This document shows positions 19,401-32,405 of a stretch of 64,000 nucleotides of DNA, piece after piece. The notes beneath the pieces were generated by a model. The model saw only the letters and a list, made by a program, of their open reading frames with translations, made no database searches and was not told where the DNA came from. Origin of the DNA: CAIQPS01 sp963721365. Its GTDB lineage: Bacteria > Actinomycetota > Thermoleophilia > RBG-16-64-13. The stretch spans positions 1 to 64,000 of the forward strand of contig CAVRJE010000017.1 in assembly GCA_963721365.1 (NCBI GenBank), read 5' to 3'. The position numbers were made by a program, and so were the translations under genes. How positions within the stretch are numbered: position 1 is the stretch's first letter; every line of letters starts with the position of its first letter.

Positions 19401-19726
19401 GCACCGGGCGGCGGGATAGTGTGTCCTCGGTCGCGCCAATAGCGCTGCTATTCGCGCTTCCTGCGTCCGACTCTCCCGCATACCCGGCACATTCCGCCGG
19501 CGAGGCATCGCTCTTCCGCAGCCTGTGCGTCCCGTCCCTACGCGCTCCGATCTTGCGGCGGATAGTCGCAGGACGGGCAGGCGCCCCGGCGAATCTCGCC
19601 GGCAGGCGCAGCGCGGGGCGGGGCGTATTTGTTTTTTGGCAAGCTTCGCCGAGCGAGGCGACGGGCGGCGAGCGCCGGGGAGCGCCGCGCCACCTCGCTT
19701 CCGGCGCGGCCGACTAGGAGGACACG
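19401..19726 (+). other. Long untranslated stretch between T-box and ileS
   Basis: No convincing gene. It contains the structured repeat at 19423-19468 and otherwise GC-rich sequence. The ileS ribosome site (CTAGGAGGACACG) is at the end, around 19715. Confidence 0.6.
19423..19468. repeat. 46-base hairpin repeat, copy 1
   Basis: GTCCTCGG and GCTTCCTGCGTCC flank a 9-pair hairpin (GCCAATAGC, loop GCT, GCTATTCGC, with one C-C mismatch). The same flanks, loop size and length occur at 47672-47717 with a different but still paired stem. It lies within the ileS leader. Confidence 0.7.
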
Positions 19727-23045
<3,319 letters not shown>

Positions 23046-23047
23046 GC

Positions 23048-23449
23048 GTGAAGACCGTGTTGACATATGGCACCTACGATCTGCTACACAAGGGTCACGT
23101 GTTGCTGCTTGAACGCGCCAGGCAACTGGGTGATCAGTTGATAGTGGGGCTCTCAACCGACGCGTTCAACGTGGTAAAGGGCAAGAGTTGCTGCTACTCA
23201 TACGAGGACCGCTTCCTGATCCTTTCGGCTATCAAATACGTCGACAGGATCATCCCGGAGGATACCTGGGAGCAGAAGGTCGACGACATCAAGCGATTCA
23301 ACGTTGATGTGTTCGTCATGGGTGACGACTGGAAGGGCAAGTTCGATCATCTTCGCGAATACTGCGAGGTGGTCTATCTGCCTCGAACGGAAGATGTGTC
23401 GACCACTTTGGTCATAGAGTCGATCAGCAGAAGAGGAACGACCGTGTGA
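23048..23449 (+). CDS. tagD: Glycerol-3-phosphate cytidylyltransferase
   Basis: A 133-residue nucleotidyltransferase making CDP-glycerol from CTP and glycerol-3-phosphate. It has the GTYDLLHKGHVLLL nucleotide-binding motif (HxGH), VMGDDWKGKFD and the RTEDVSTT motif (RTxGxSTT type). The length is normal. The GTG start is 2 bases after ileS, and the stop overlaps the next gene by 4 bases (GTGA). With the following CDP-glycerol transferase it supplies activated glycerol phosphate for a wall or surface polymer. Confidence 0.95.
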   Translation: MKTVLTYGTYDLLHKGHVLLLERARQLGDQLIVGLSTDAFNVVKGKSCCYSYEDRFLILSAIKYVDRIIPEDTWEQKVDDIKRFNVDVFVMGDDWKGKFDHLREYCEVVYLPRTEDVSTTLVIESISRRGTTV

Positions 23450-24595
23450 ATCGGGAGTTCACGTCCGCAAAGAAGGTCGCCAAGAAGAGCATCAAGTGGC
23501 TGACATGGCGCCTCTATGTGGTCTTGCCCAAGATCAGGATCGCCGTTCTATCCGGGTTCACGCAGAATGACGACACCGTCGTGGCCCTGGAGCAGGGGTT
23601 ACGGAAGGTGGGGCTGCGAAAGACGGTCGTCCTCGTGCCGCCGGGAGCCCAGACCCCTTCGACAGGTCTGGGGCCGCGTACCATCGCAGTCAACAAGCGC
23701 TCATTTCGCGGCTTCATGTATTTCGCGTTGGCGAAGTACGTCTTCTTTACTCATGATTGTCTTGTCCACCGGTTCGCACCGGCGGCCGTCTCGGTCAATG
23801 TGTGGCACGGCATGCCCGTCAAACGCATAGGCTGGATGAACGACGAGGGGCCTCTCGTTCCGATCACGCGATACACGGTGGCGACGTCGCCCTTGTGGGC
23901 CGGGATCATGCAGGAATCGTTGCGCCCTGTGGGCGGCACTCTCGTGACCGGGCTCCCCCGGAACGATCGCCTGTTCTTGGGCAATAGGGGGATGCGGGCG
24001 CGGCTGGGGTGCGAGCCGGGCCCCTCGTGCAAACTCATCATGTGGCTGCCGACGTTCCGAGGGCAGTGGGAAAACGGTACCCACACGCTCGGCGTGGCTG
24101 CCGACTCCCTGCTCGAACTCAACCGAGTGCTTGAAAGCCACGGAGCGGTGGCGGTGGTCAAGCCGCACCCGATGGCGGTCCCCGATAGGCCGCCGGAGTT
24201 GAGTCACTTTCGATTCATCACGGATGATTGGCTGGAGCAGCAGGGGCTGCACTCTCTACGAGTTCTTGGGCGAAGCAGACGCCCTGTTGACCGACGTGTC
24301 GAGCGTGTACGTCGACTATCTCATCTTGGATCGGCCCATCGTGCACCACTTTCCAGACATCCGGGAGTATGAGCTGTCGCGTGGGTTCTCCCTCGGCCCC
24401 ATCGAGGACTACCTGGCCGGACCGCTTACCCGGGACTCCGACGAACTTCTTGCCGCTGTCTCCGCGATACTCGAGGGTGAGGACGACTACTCGGCTCAGC
24501 GTCGACGCGTGCGCGCTCTTTTCCACACCCACGTCGACGGGTCTGCCACCGCTCGTCTGCTCCAGGAACTGGGCCTGGTCCCACATCAACTCTGA
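23446..24595 (+). CDS. CDP-glycerol glycerophosphotransferase (TagB/TagF family), indel near 24245
   Basis: Transfers glycerol phosphate from CDP-glycerol to a membrane-linked primer or growing chain. The first about 265 residues show SVNVWHGMPVKRIGW (the WHGxxxK motif) and IMWLPTFRGQW. After a one-base shift near 24245 the frame continues with TLYEFLGEADALLTDVSSVY and VDYLILDRPIV, the second family motif (TDxSSxxxDYL). The total is about 383 residues, TagB-like in size rather than the longer TagF polymerase. GTG start in a GTGA overlap with tagD. Confidence 0.9.
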
Positions 24596-24731
24596 TGCGC
24601 TCGACATGGTAGGCTCGTTGCGGAAGGAGCCTTTGCGGCCCGAGCAGGGGCGAAGGGCCTGAGGGAAGGAAGCCACTCCGCTGCTTCGGGATGCCGAGAT
24701 CGTATGTGTTTCGCCCCACGACTGGGACAAG

Positions 24732-25910
24732 ATGTGGGGGACGGTGCACCAAGTGATGCACCGGCTCGCGCAGGGCAACCGCGTGCTCTACGTCGAGGAG
24801 CCGGTCACGATGCTGGCCCCCCTCAAGGTCCCGAATCACTGGCGGCGGTGGCGGCACGTTCTTCCGCGGCTGCGCAACCCAGAGCCCGGTCTTTGGGTCC
24901 TTACCCCTCCGCCGCTGTTTCCCTTCGCCAACATGAAGCCCGCCATCAACCTTGCCAACCAAGCGGTATTGGCAGGCTATGTCCGCTGGGCCATGCGGCG
25001 GCTCGAGTTTGGCGACCGACCGATACTGTGGAGCTACCTGCCGAGTTCGGTCCACCTGGTCGACCACTTCGCCGCCACCAAAGGCGGCGCGCCCGGGCTC
25101 GTGCTGTATCACTGTGTGGACGAGCACTCGGCCTTCCCCGGCCTCGTCTCACCCGAAGTGGTGCGGGCATACGACGACGGCCTCACCCGCAGAGCGGACC
25201 TGGTCATAGCGACGGCCGAAAGTCTTGCGTATCCTCGGCGGTTCCTCAACTCCCATACCTACACGGTATTGAATGCCGCCGATGTCGAACTGTTCTCGCG
25301 CGCGCTCGATCCGGAGCTACCCATACCTCCCGAACTGGCGGCTATCCCGGCGCCACGCTTGGTGATAGTAGGCGCTCTCGACTACCGGGTGGATATTCAG
25401 GCGCTCGAGATCCTCGCCCAGGCCGATGCCTCCTGGCAGATCGTTCTCATCGGCCCCGTGAAATCCGGTCAGCTCGAGGAAATGCGGCTGCGGCGGCCGG
25501 CAAATATGCACTTTCTCGGCGAGAAGCCGCACGCCGAGTTGCCCGGCTATCTCAAAGGCGCTTCGGTGGCGCTCATTCCCTACGTTCGCAGCACGTTGAC
25601 CAAGGCGATCTTCCCGTTGAAGCTCTTCGAGTACCTGGCAGCCGGAGTGCCGGTGGTCGTCGGGGGCCTTCCCGAACTGCGACGCTTCGGCGACCTCATC
25701 GGGGTGGCGGAGACCGTCGACGACTATCCGAGTTTGGTGCGCCGAGCCCTCGCTGAGGACACACCCGAAAAGCAGTCCGTCCGAACCGCTTTCGCTGCGC
25801 TGAACACGTGGGACGGGCGAGTGGAAGACATATCCCGGCTGGTGGAAGAGGCCTTGGAGCGGTTACCGTCACTGCTACCATTGCGTCAGACGCCAACCCA
25901 GGGGAGTTAG
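24732..25910 (+). CDS. GT-B fold glycosyltransferase (start uncertain)
   Basis: A GT1/GT4-like protein. The C-terminal donor half is clear: PRLVIVGALDYRVD, IVLIGPVKSG, MHFLGEKPHAELPGYLKGA and the EYLAAGVPVVVGG loop. The first ATG (24732) is inside a conserved N-terminal stretch, because the frame upstream (back to TGA at 24660-24662) reads DAEIVCVSPHDWDKMW, typical of these enzymes. No ATG, GTG or TTG occurs there, so the true start is probably lost to an indel or uses a rare codon. It probably adds a sugar to the envelope polymer made by the neighbouring Tag-like enzymes. Confidence 0.85.
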   Translation: MWGTVHQVMHRLAQGNRVLYVEEPVTMLAPLKVPNHWRRWRHVLPRLRNPEPGLWVLTPPPLFPFANMKPAINLANQAVLAGYVRWAMRRLEFGDRPILWSYLPSSVHLVDHFAATKGGAPGLVLYHCVDEHSAFPGLVSPEVVRAYDDGLTRRADLVIATAESLAYPRRFLNSHTYTVLNAADVELFSRALDPELPIPPELAAIPAPRLVIVGALDYRVDIQALEILAQADASWQIVLIGPVKSGQLEEMRLRRPANMHFLGEKPHAELPGYLKGASVALIPYVRSTLTKAIFPLKLFEYLAAGVPVVVGGLPELRRFGDLIGVAETVDDYPSLVRRALAEDTPEKQSVRTAFAALNTWDGRVEDISRLVEEALERLPSLLPLRQTPTQGS

Positions 25911-26584
25911 AGACGGCCAAGCAGTCCGCACAGATCCTGCTCGAGACAGACAACCTCAGCCGCTACTACGGTTCGGTCGCGGCCTTGGAGGCGCTCGACC
26001 TCACCATCTTCGCCGGCGAATGCGTCGCCCTGATGGGCCCGAACGGGAGCGGCAAGACCACCGCCGCCGAGTTGATCAGCGGCCTGCAGGAGCCGACCGG
26101 GGGGTGGGTCAGGATCGCCGGCTTTTCTCTCGATCACGAAGGGGAGGCGCTCGCCGCGCGCAAACACCTCAGCTACGTTCCCGACAATCCCTACCTCTAC
26201 CAGGATCTGACCGTCCGCGATCACCTTCATCTCGTGGCCGCGGCCCACGGCGTGGACGGAGAAGATCTCCAGCAGCGGTGCGACAAGCTGCTTGGTTCGC
26301 TCGGTCTGCAGAAACGCACCGACTTCTTCCCCTCGCAGCTCTCCCGCGGGATGCGGCAGAAGACCGCGATAGCGTGTGGGGTCATCCGGCCGTTCTCCCT
26401 GCTGGTGCTTGACGAGCCGACCATCGGCCTGGATCTCGCGTCCATGGACGCACTGCGCGATCTGCTTCTCAGGTCGATCGCCACGCAGAAGGCGGTCCTG
26501 CTCATGACCCACTCGGAGGAGTTCGCGGCCTCGGTCGCCACACGCGTACTTCATATATCAGAGGGTCGAATCGTCGATGGCTAG
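25808..26584 (+). CDS. ABC transporter ATP-binding protein
   Basis: A nucleotide-binding domain of an exporter: Walker A GPNGSGKTT, signature LSRGMRQKTAIA and Walker B FSLLVLDEPTIGLD, with H-loop LLMTHSEE. Similarity begins at about 25937 (LLETDNLSRYYG). GTG 25808 is the first start in frame but overlaps the glycosyltransferase by 103 bases, so the real start is uncertain and may be a non-standard codon or obscured by an indel. It overlaps the permease start by 8 bases. The pair probably exports an envelope component, or bears on membrane homeostasis; the LSRGMRQK signature is typical of ABC-2 ATPases. Confidence 0.9.
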   Translation: MGRASGRHIPAGGRGLGAVTVTATIASDANPGELETAKQSAQILLETDNLSRYYGSVAALEALDLTIFAGECVALMGPNGSGKTTAAELISGLQEPTGGWVRIAGFSLDHEGEALAARKHLSYVPDNPYLYQDLTVRDHLHLVAAAHGVDGEDLQQRCDKLLGSLGLQKRTDFFPSQLSRGMRQKTAIACGVIRPFSLLVLDEPTIGLDLASMDALRDLLLRSIATQKAVLLMTHSEEFAASVATRVLHISEGRIVDG

Positions 26585-28211
26585 GAGGCCGTCGCTCCGC
26601 GGCGTCCTGCTGGCTCCCGACACCTCCGGGGACGAAGCCTACACAGCCGTAGAAGCCCGCGGCGTGCTGGCGCTCCTGGCCTCGCTCCGGCCCGGCCGAT
26701 CCTGGGGTGCCCGCTTCGGGACGCTGTACGTGTCCGTGCTCACGCTCGCCATGATCGTCGGTCTGTTCTGGGGACTCTCGAAGCGTCTCGGGACGATTCT
26801 GATAGAGGTCGGGGGTTTCTATCACTTCGCCTGGGGCGCGCCGGCGATCGTCCTGGTCTTCCTCGCCGCCTTTCGCTACAGCACGGTCCAGGGGTTCGTC
26901 TCGTTCTCAGAGCCCGATTGCCTCCACCTCTTGCCGGCTCCGCTGCGCAGGAAGGACCTGGTGTTGCCGCGGCTGGCGACGGCGGCGGTTCTCGTCGGCG
27001 CGGCCGGCGCGCTGGCCGGTGCTCTTGTCGCGATCGTCTCGCACGGGGCTACCCAATCCGGGGGACGGATAGGCAAGGCGGCGCTCGCCGGCTTCGCGTT
27101 GGGAGTCCTGGTGGTCGCGGGAAGCTGGCACGTGCAGCGTCTGCGCTGGGCGACGGCATGGGTGCTCCGTCTGACTCTGCCGGCTCTCGGCCTCACCATC
27201 CTTCTGGGCTTCGCCCAGGGGGGCGGGTCGACGGTCAGGCAGGCCGCGCTGTGGTCCGGTCCCTGGGGCTGGGGCATCCTGCCGGTATCGGCGGAGGGCT
27301 CCTCGTACGGGGTCATAGGGCTCATTCTCCTGTGCGGCTTGGCTGTGGCCGCCGGGATCAGCCTCTTTCGCAGCGCCGGCCGCTGCCCCATAGAAGAGTT
27401 TCGCAGCCGGGCGCGGACCCGTTCCCAGGTGGTCGCCAGCCTTCACGCCCTCGATTATCGCACCGCCGGTCTGGCGAGCAAGGGGTCGAAGGCCAGGACA
27501 TGGCAGGCGCGGGTGCGTATCCGTCTGCCCCGAAGGCAGATCCTCGTCGTGCCCTGGCACAGCACGGTCGCTCTGCTCCGATCCCCGGTCCGGCTCGGCT
27601 GGGGGATCATGCTGGCCGGGGCGGGCATGGTGCTCTTGGCGCTGCAACCCACCGGCCAGGGAACGCTCTGGGCCGGGGCGGTGGCGCTCTATCTTGCGGC
27701 CAGCTCTCTGCTCGAGCCCCTCCGTCTGGAGGTCGACTCCCCGGCGACGGCGCGCCTGTTCTTGCCCTGGCCGTTCAACAAGGTCCTGTGGCTCCACTGC
27801 CTGTTGCCCACGGCTATCGTGGTGGTGGCCGGGGTCTTAGCTTTGGCGGGCGCGACTGCGCTGGGGTACGTCACCGCAGGCGCCTTCGGCGCCATGATGC
27901 TCCTCGTGATCCCTTTGTCTCTGGTAGTCGTGCTGGCTGCGGCCTTTTCGGCCCGCCGCGGGGGAAGGGTGTCCGCGAACCTGATAGACGTGGCATCTCT
28001 CGACACCACCGGATTCAGCTTCCTGTCCGTCCTTCTCCGGCTGGCGATGTGGGCGATCCTCGCCCTCGTGGTGACGGTGGTGTCGGCGTACTTTGTGGGC
28101 CGGGCCCACTTCGCTTTCGGATTGCCATTGCTGGAAGTCTTTGGGGTGCTCGTCATTCTGGCCATCGCTCTGCAGCGAGGGCTGGTGGCGATGCCGCGGG
28201 CGACGGAGTAG
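26577..28211 (+). CDS. ABC exporter permease, large ABC-2-like membrane protein
   Basis: A 544-residue protein with at least ten hydrophobic segments, for example LYVSVLTLAMIVGLFWGL, AIVLVFLAAFRYS, LGLTILLGFA and FLSVLLRLAMWAILALVV. Its ATG lies inside the end of the ATPase gene, so the two are translated together. It is longer than TagG and has the layout of two similar halves around a soluble loop (about residues 270-330), as in Bacillus EcsB-like or YhaP-like proteins. The substrate is not evident; its place after CDP-glycerol and glycosyltransferase genes suggests an envelope molecule. Confidence 0.82.
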   Translation: MARRPSLRGVLLAPDTSGDEAYTAVEARGVLALLASLRPGRSWGARFGTLYVSVLTLAMIVGLFWGLSKRLGTILIEVGGFYHFAWGAPAIVLVFLAAFRYSTVQGFVSFSEPDCLHLLPAPLRRKDLVLPRLATAAVLVGAAGALAGALVAIVSHGATQSGGRIGKAALAGFALGVLVVAGSWHVQRLRWATAWVLRLTLPALGLTILLGFAQGGGSTVRQAALWSGPWGWGILPVSAEGSSYGVIGLILLCGLAVAAGISLFRSAGRCPIEEFRSRARTRSQVVASLHALDYRTAGLASKGSKARTWQARVRIRLPRRQILVVPWHSTVALLRSPVRLGWGIMLAGAGMVLLALQPTGQGTLWAGAVALYLAASSLLEPLRLEVDSPATARLFLPWPFNKVLWLHCLLPTAIVVVAGVLALAGATALGYVTAGAFGAMMLLVIPLSLVVVLAAAFSARRGGRVSANLIDVASLDTTGFSFLSVLLRLAMWAILALVVTVVSAYFVGRAHFAFGLPLLEVFGVLVILAIALQRGLVAMPRATE

Positions 28212-28256
28212 GTCGAGGGTGGGCCGTCCAGAGCCCCTCGAGTTGCCACTCTAGCG

Positions 28257-28262
28257 TATAGT
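28257..28262 (+). promoter_or_regulatory. Candidate -10 box of the S8 protease gene
   Basis: TATAGT lies about 20 bases before the ATG. There is no good -35, and the leader would be very short with GGAGG (28272-28276) as ribosome site. Confidence 0.35.
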
Positions 28263-28281
28263 TGGACCTGTGGAGGATATG

Positions 28282-31200
28282 ATGCAGAAGAGCGGCACCC
28301 GGCGCCAGCGGCTTCTCGCGGTGGTCGGCTTGGCCCTTCTGTTCGTTCTCTGCTTCTCATCCGCAGCCTGGTCGACGGCTGCCGAACCGAGTGGCCTGCG
28401 GCTCATCTCTCGCGCCCCGGCCGGCGGGTCGTCCGCGACAGCGTCCCCCAAGCCCAAGCCCTCCGAGACCAAAGGCGTGATCGTCGAGTACGGCCCCGGC
28501 ACCTCCAAGGCGACGATGCGCCAGGCGGCAGCCGGTAGTGACGCGGTGTGCGAGCGGGCGCAAGCAGGCAAGGCCGGTTCGCGCTCGCTGGCGGTCTATA
28601 CGTCGAAGACTCTCAGCACCAAGGAGTTGATGGCCAAGTTCCGCGGTGCTCCCGGGGTCGTACAGGTGAGCCCGAACAACATCAACACGATTTGCGAGAC
28701 ACCCAACGATGTGTTCTTCGCGGATCTGTGGGGGCTGAACAACCCGGGTACGTCGGGTAGCGTTGTGGATGCCGACGTGGATGCTCCGGAGGCGTGGGAC
28801 CTGACCACCGGCAGTCCGGACGTCGTCGTCGCGATCCTCGACTCGGGGGTCGCCTACACGCACCGAGATCTGGCCGCCAACATGTGGGTGAACCCGGGAG
28901 AGATCCCCGGTGACGGGATCGACAACGATAACAACGGCTATGTCGACGACGTGCATGGCATCGACGCCTACTCGGGCGATTCCGATCCATGGGACGAGAA
29001 CGGGCATGGGACGCATGTGGCGGGAACGGCGGCGGCCGTAGGCAACAACGGCATCAGCGTGGTGGGAGTGGCCTGGCAGGCGAAGATCATGGCTCTGCGG
29101 TTCCTCGGGCCGGATGGATCGGGGGAAGACGCCGGCGCGATTCGAGTGCATCAACTACGCCATCGATATGAAGTTGAACCACGGGGTCAATATCGTGGCG
29201 ATAAACGCTTCTTGGGGCAGCTACGGGCCATATGACAGCGCCCTCGCTGACGCGATCGAGGCAGCCGGGAAAGCCGGCATCGTCTTCTGCGCGGCCGCCG
29301 GCAACGGCTCCGCGAATATCGACACAGCGCCGTTCTACCCGGCCTCGTTCCCCAGCTTCAGATATCGTGTCGGTCGGCGCGAGCGACGCATGGGACGCGA
29401 GGGCCTTCTTCGAGTAGCGCGGGTGCCTCCAACTATGGCGCCACCAGCGTCGACCTTTTCGCTCCGGGCAAGAGCATCTTGAGCACAGCACCCGGGTACC
29501 CGTACTACTACCCGGCAGCCGGGGACCCCTTCTTCGACAACATGGAGTCAGGGGCGGACGACTGGATCGCCGAGGGGACCTGGGCGATCACCTCGGAGGT
29601 ATATGCCAGCGGCACCCACTCCTGGAGCGATAGTCCGAACGCCAACTACGCGAACAACGAGGACTCGAGCCTCAGCACGCGGTCGCTCGACCTTCGGGCT
29701 CTTGCTCCCCACGACACCGTTCTCGGGTTCTACACAGCGTTCTCGCTCGAGGACGGGTATGACTTTCTACAGGTGGAGGTGTCGGGAGACGGTGGGTCTA
29801 CCTGGACCATCCTCGGGTACTTGACCGGCACCGAGACCGGCGGCTACTACAACACCCCGCTTCCCGAAGAGGCTCTCACCGATCAGTGCAGGGTCCGCTT
29901 TCGGTTGGTCACGGACGATTCCGTGACCCAGGACGGCGTCCATATCGATGACGTCGGCATCAACTCCTTCGCCCCCGAAGAATGCGTCTTCTTGAGCGGG
30001 ACCTCCATGGCCACCCCGTACGTCACCGGCACGGTGGCGCTTCTTGCGTCAATCGTCCCTTCAGAGTCGGCGGCCACGCGCATCGATCGGATCCTTTCCA
30101 CCGTCGATCAGAAGGAATCCCTGTCCGCCCTCTGCTTCACGGGCGGAAGGTTGAACGCGGCGGCGGCCATAACAGCCGCAATACCCGCTCCCACCGTCAC
30201 TTCCCTTACTCCTGCCGCGGGGTCGACAAGCGGAGGGGACACCGTGGTCATAGAGGGCACGGCCTTCGTCGGCGTTTCAGGACCTTCCGCAGTCACCTTC
30301 GGGGGTGTCAATGCCACCAGCTATACGGTCAACTCCACACACAGGATCACGGCGGTGGCGCCGCCCTCATGCGGAGACCGGTACGGTCGACGTGGTGGTG
30401 TCGTCGCCAATGGGACCTTCGGATCCGAGCGGTACCGCGGATGACTACACCTATCTCGCCCGTTACCAGCAGACCGATCCTCACATCGTCTACTCGAACG
30501 GCTGGTCCAGCTTCTCGACCTACGTCCGCCTCCGGAGGCAGCTACCTGCGAGCCGGGACTGCCGGCTCGCAGGTCACCATCTACTTCAGCGGGACTCGCC
30601 TTGACTGGATCGCCATGATGGGGACGACGACTGGCAAGGCCGACGTCTACCTGGACGATGTCTTTGCGAAGACGGTGAGTCTCTCCAACTCGACCCCCGT
30701 GTACCAGCAGAATGTATGGTCGACAGGCGCTCTCTCGGCCGGAGCCCATAAGGTGAGGATCTCGTGGAATACGAGCAACGCCGCAGGCAAGTTCATCACC
30801 CTCGATGCGGTAGATGTGCACGGCACTCTGACTTCTGCACCCCCCGCCATAAGCGGCCTTAGCCCGAACGCCGGGAGCATCGACGGGGGGACTTCGGTGA
30901 CAATAACCGGCAGCGACTTTATCGGCGCTGTCTTCGGTGACCTTCGGCGGGACGAGCGCGACCAGCTACTCAGTCGACTCCGCCACGCAGATAACGGCGA
31001 TAGCCCCGGCGCATGAGGCCGGGACGGTTCAGGTGCAAGTGGCGACCCTCGCTGGCTCGACCCGTGACACCGCGGCCGACGACTACACCTATGCGGAGGT
31101 GACCGTACCGACGATCACCAGTCTCAAGATCTCGTCGGGCTCTACGGCCGGCGGAACCTCGGTGGTCATCAGCGGCAGCGGTTTCATCGGCGTCTCGGCG

Positions 31201-32145
31201 GTCACGTTCGGGGGCGTGAACGCGAAGAGCTACACCGCCAACTCCGCGAACCAGATCACAGCGGTCACTCCCGCTCATGCCGCTGGTACCGTCGCCGTGC
31301 AGGTGACGGCGGCCGGCGGCACCACCGAGGACACCGTGGCCGACGACTTCACCTACGTGGCTCCGCCGACAAAGTACCAGCAGGACTTGTCCAGCTTCGT
31401 CTATTCGGGCACCTGGTCGGTGGTCCGCACCACATCCGCCTCGGCGGGCAGCTATAGGCGCTCGAGCACGGCTGGGGCCTGGGTCGTCATCCCCTTCAAC
31501 GGCACCCGCCTCGATTGGATAGCGACCAAGGGCACGGGCATGGGCAAGGCCGACGTCTGGGTAGACAACGTCTACAGGACCACGGTCGACCTCTATCGCT
31601 CGAGCACCTCTTCTCAGAACAACGTGTGGTCGACCGGCACCCTCGCCCCCGGGTACCACACTGTGAAGATCCTGCGCAGTACAGACAACCTCAGTGGCAA
31701 GTACGTCGACATCGATGCCGTAGTCGTGACCGGCACTCCCACCCCGAAGAGCCGGGTGGAACAGACGGATAGCCATCTCGTCTGGGCCCCCAGTCTCTCC
31801 GCCTGGACCCTCGGGACGGCTTCCACCACCTACTACTCGGGCGGGAGCTACCGGTACATAAACAACGCGGGCTCGGTCACGATCAACTTCACCGGGGTCA
31901 GCCTCGACATCATCGCCAAGAAGGCGCCGAGCTATGGCATTGCCAAGGTTACCCTCGACGGGACGAAGACTCTGCTCGTCAACCTCTACAGCTCGGTCGC
32001 TACGTACAAGAAGGCGGTGTGGTCGAGCGGTTTCCTTACTCCCGGCGATCACAGCGTCACCATTGAGTGGACCGGCACGAAGAGCGGCTCTACCGGCACT
32101 ACCATCGACGTGGACGCCCTGGACGTGAGAGGCGTGCTGCGATAA
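28282..32145 (+). CDS. Secreted S8 subtilisin-like protease with inserted domain, IPT domains and C-terminal beta modules (at least six indels)
   Basis: About 1,280 residues in six or more frame segments. It starts with a signal peptide (RRQRLLAVVGLALLFVLCFS). The peptidase triad is complete: Asp in VVAILDSGVAYTHRD, His in ENGHGTHVAGT and Ser in LSGTSMATPYVTG. About 160 residues between VDLFAPGKSILST and the Ser motif form a beta-rich insert (DPFFDNMESGADDWIAEGTW to DGVHIDDVGI) resembling MAM/immune-inhibitor-A jelly rolls. IPT/TIG domains follow (PTVTSLTPAAGSTSGGDTVV and others). Three copies of a beta module with GTRLDWIA, KADVYLDDV and VWSTG motifs begin near 30462, 31372 and 31753. Frame changes lie near 29130, 29365, 29416, 30360, 30530 and 30940. 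It is likely exported and surface-associated; no LPxTG anchor is seen. Confidence 0.88.
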
Positions 32146-32405
32146 GAGAGATAATGAGAGGTACCTGTGTGGCCGCTCGGTGCGGGGCGGATTTGAGGTT
32201 GAGAGACTCGCGGCGACATCGCTGCGCACAGCGAATAGATAGGTTCCGCTTTCGCGCCCCATGAGGGGTGGTACCGAACAAGCACTAGGGGCGAAGTATT
32301 GCGGCGAATGCGCTGCCCCGCTTGCTGCGGCGCCTGCCAAGACCACTCGGTCGCGTCGCACCCTGGCAAGCGTAGGTGTACCGATACCCGATGTGCGGCG
32401 CCACC

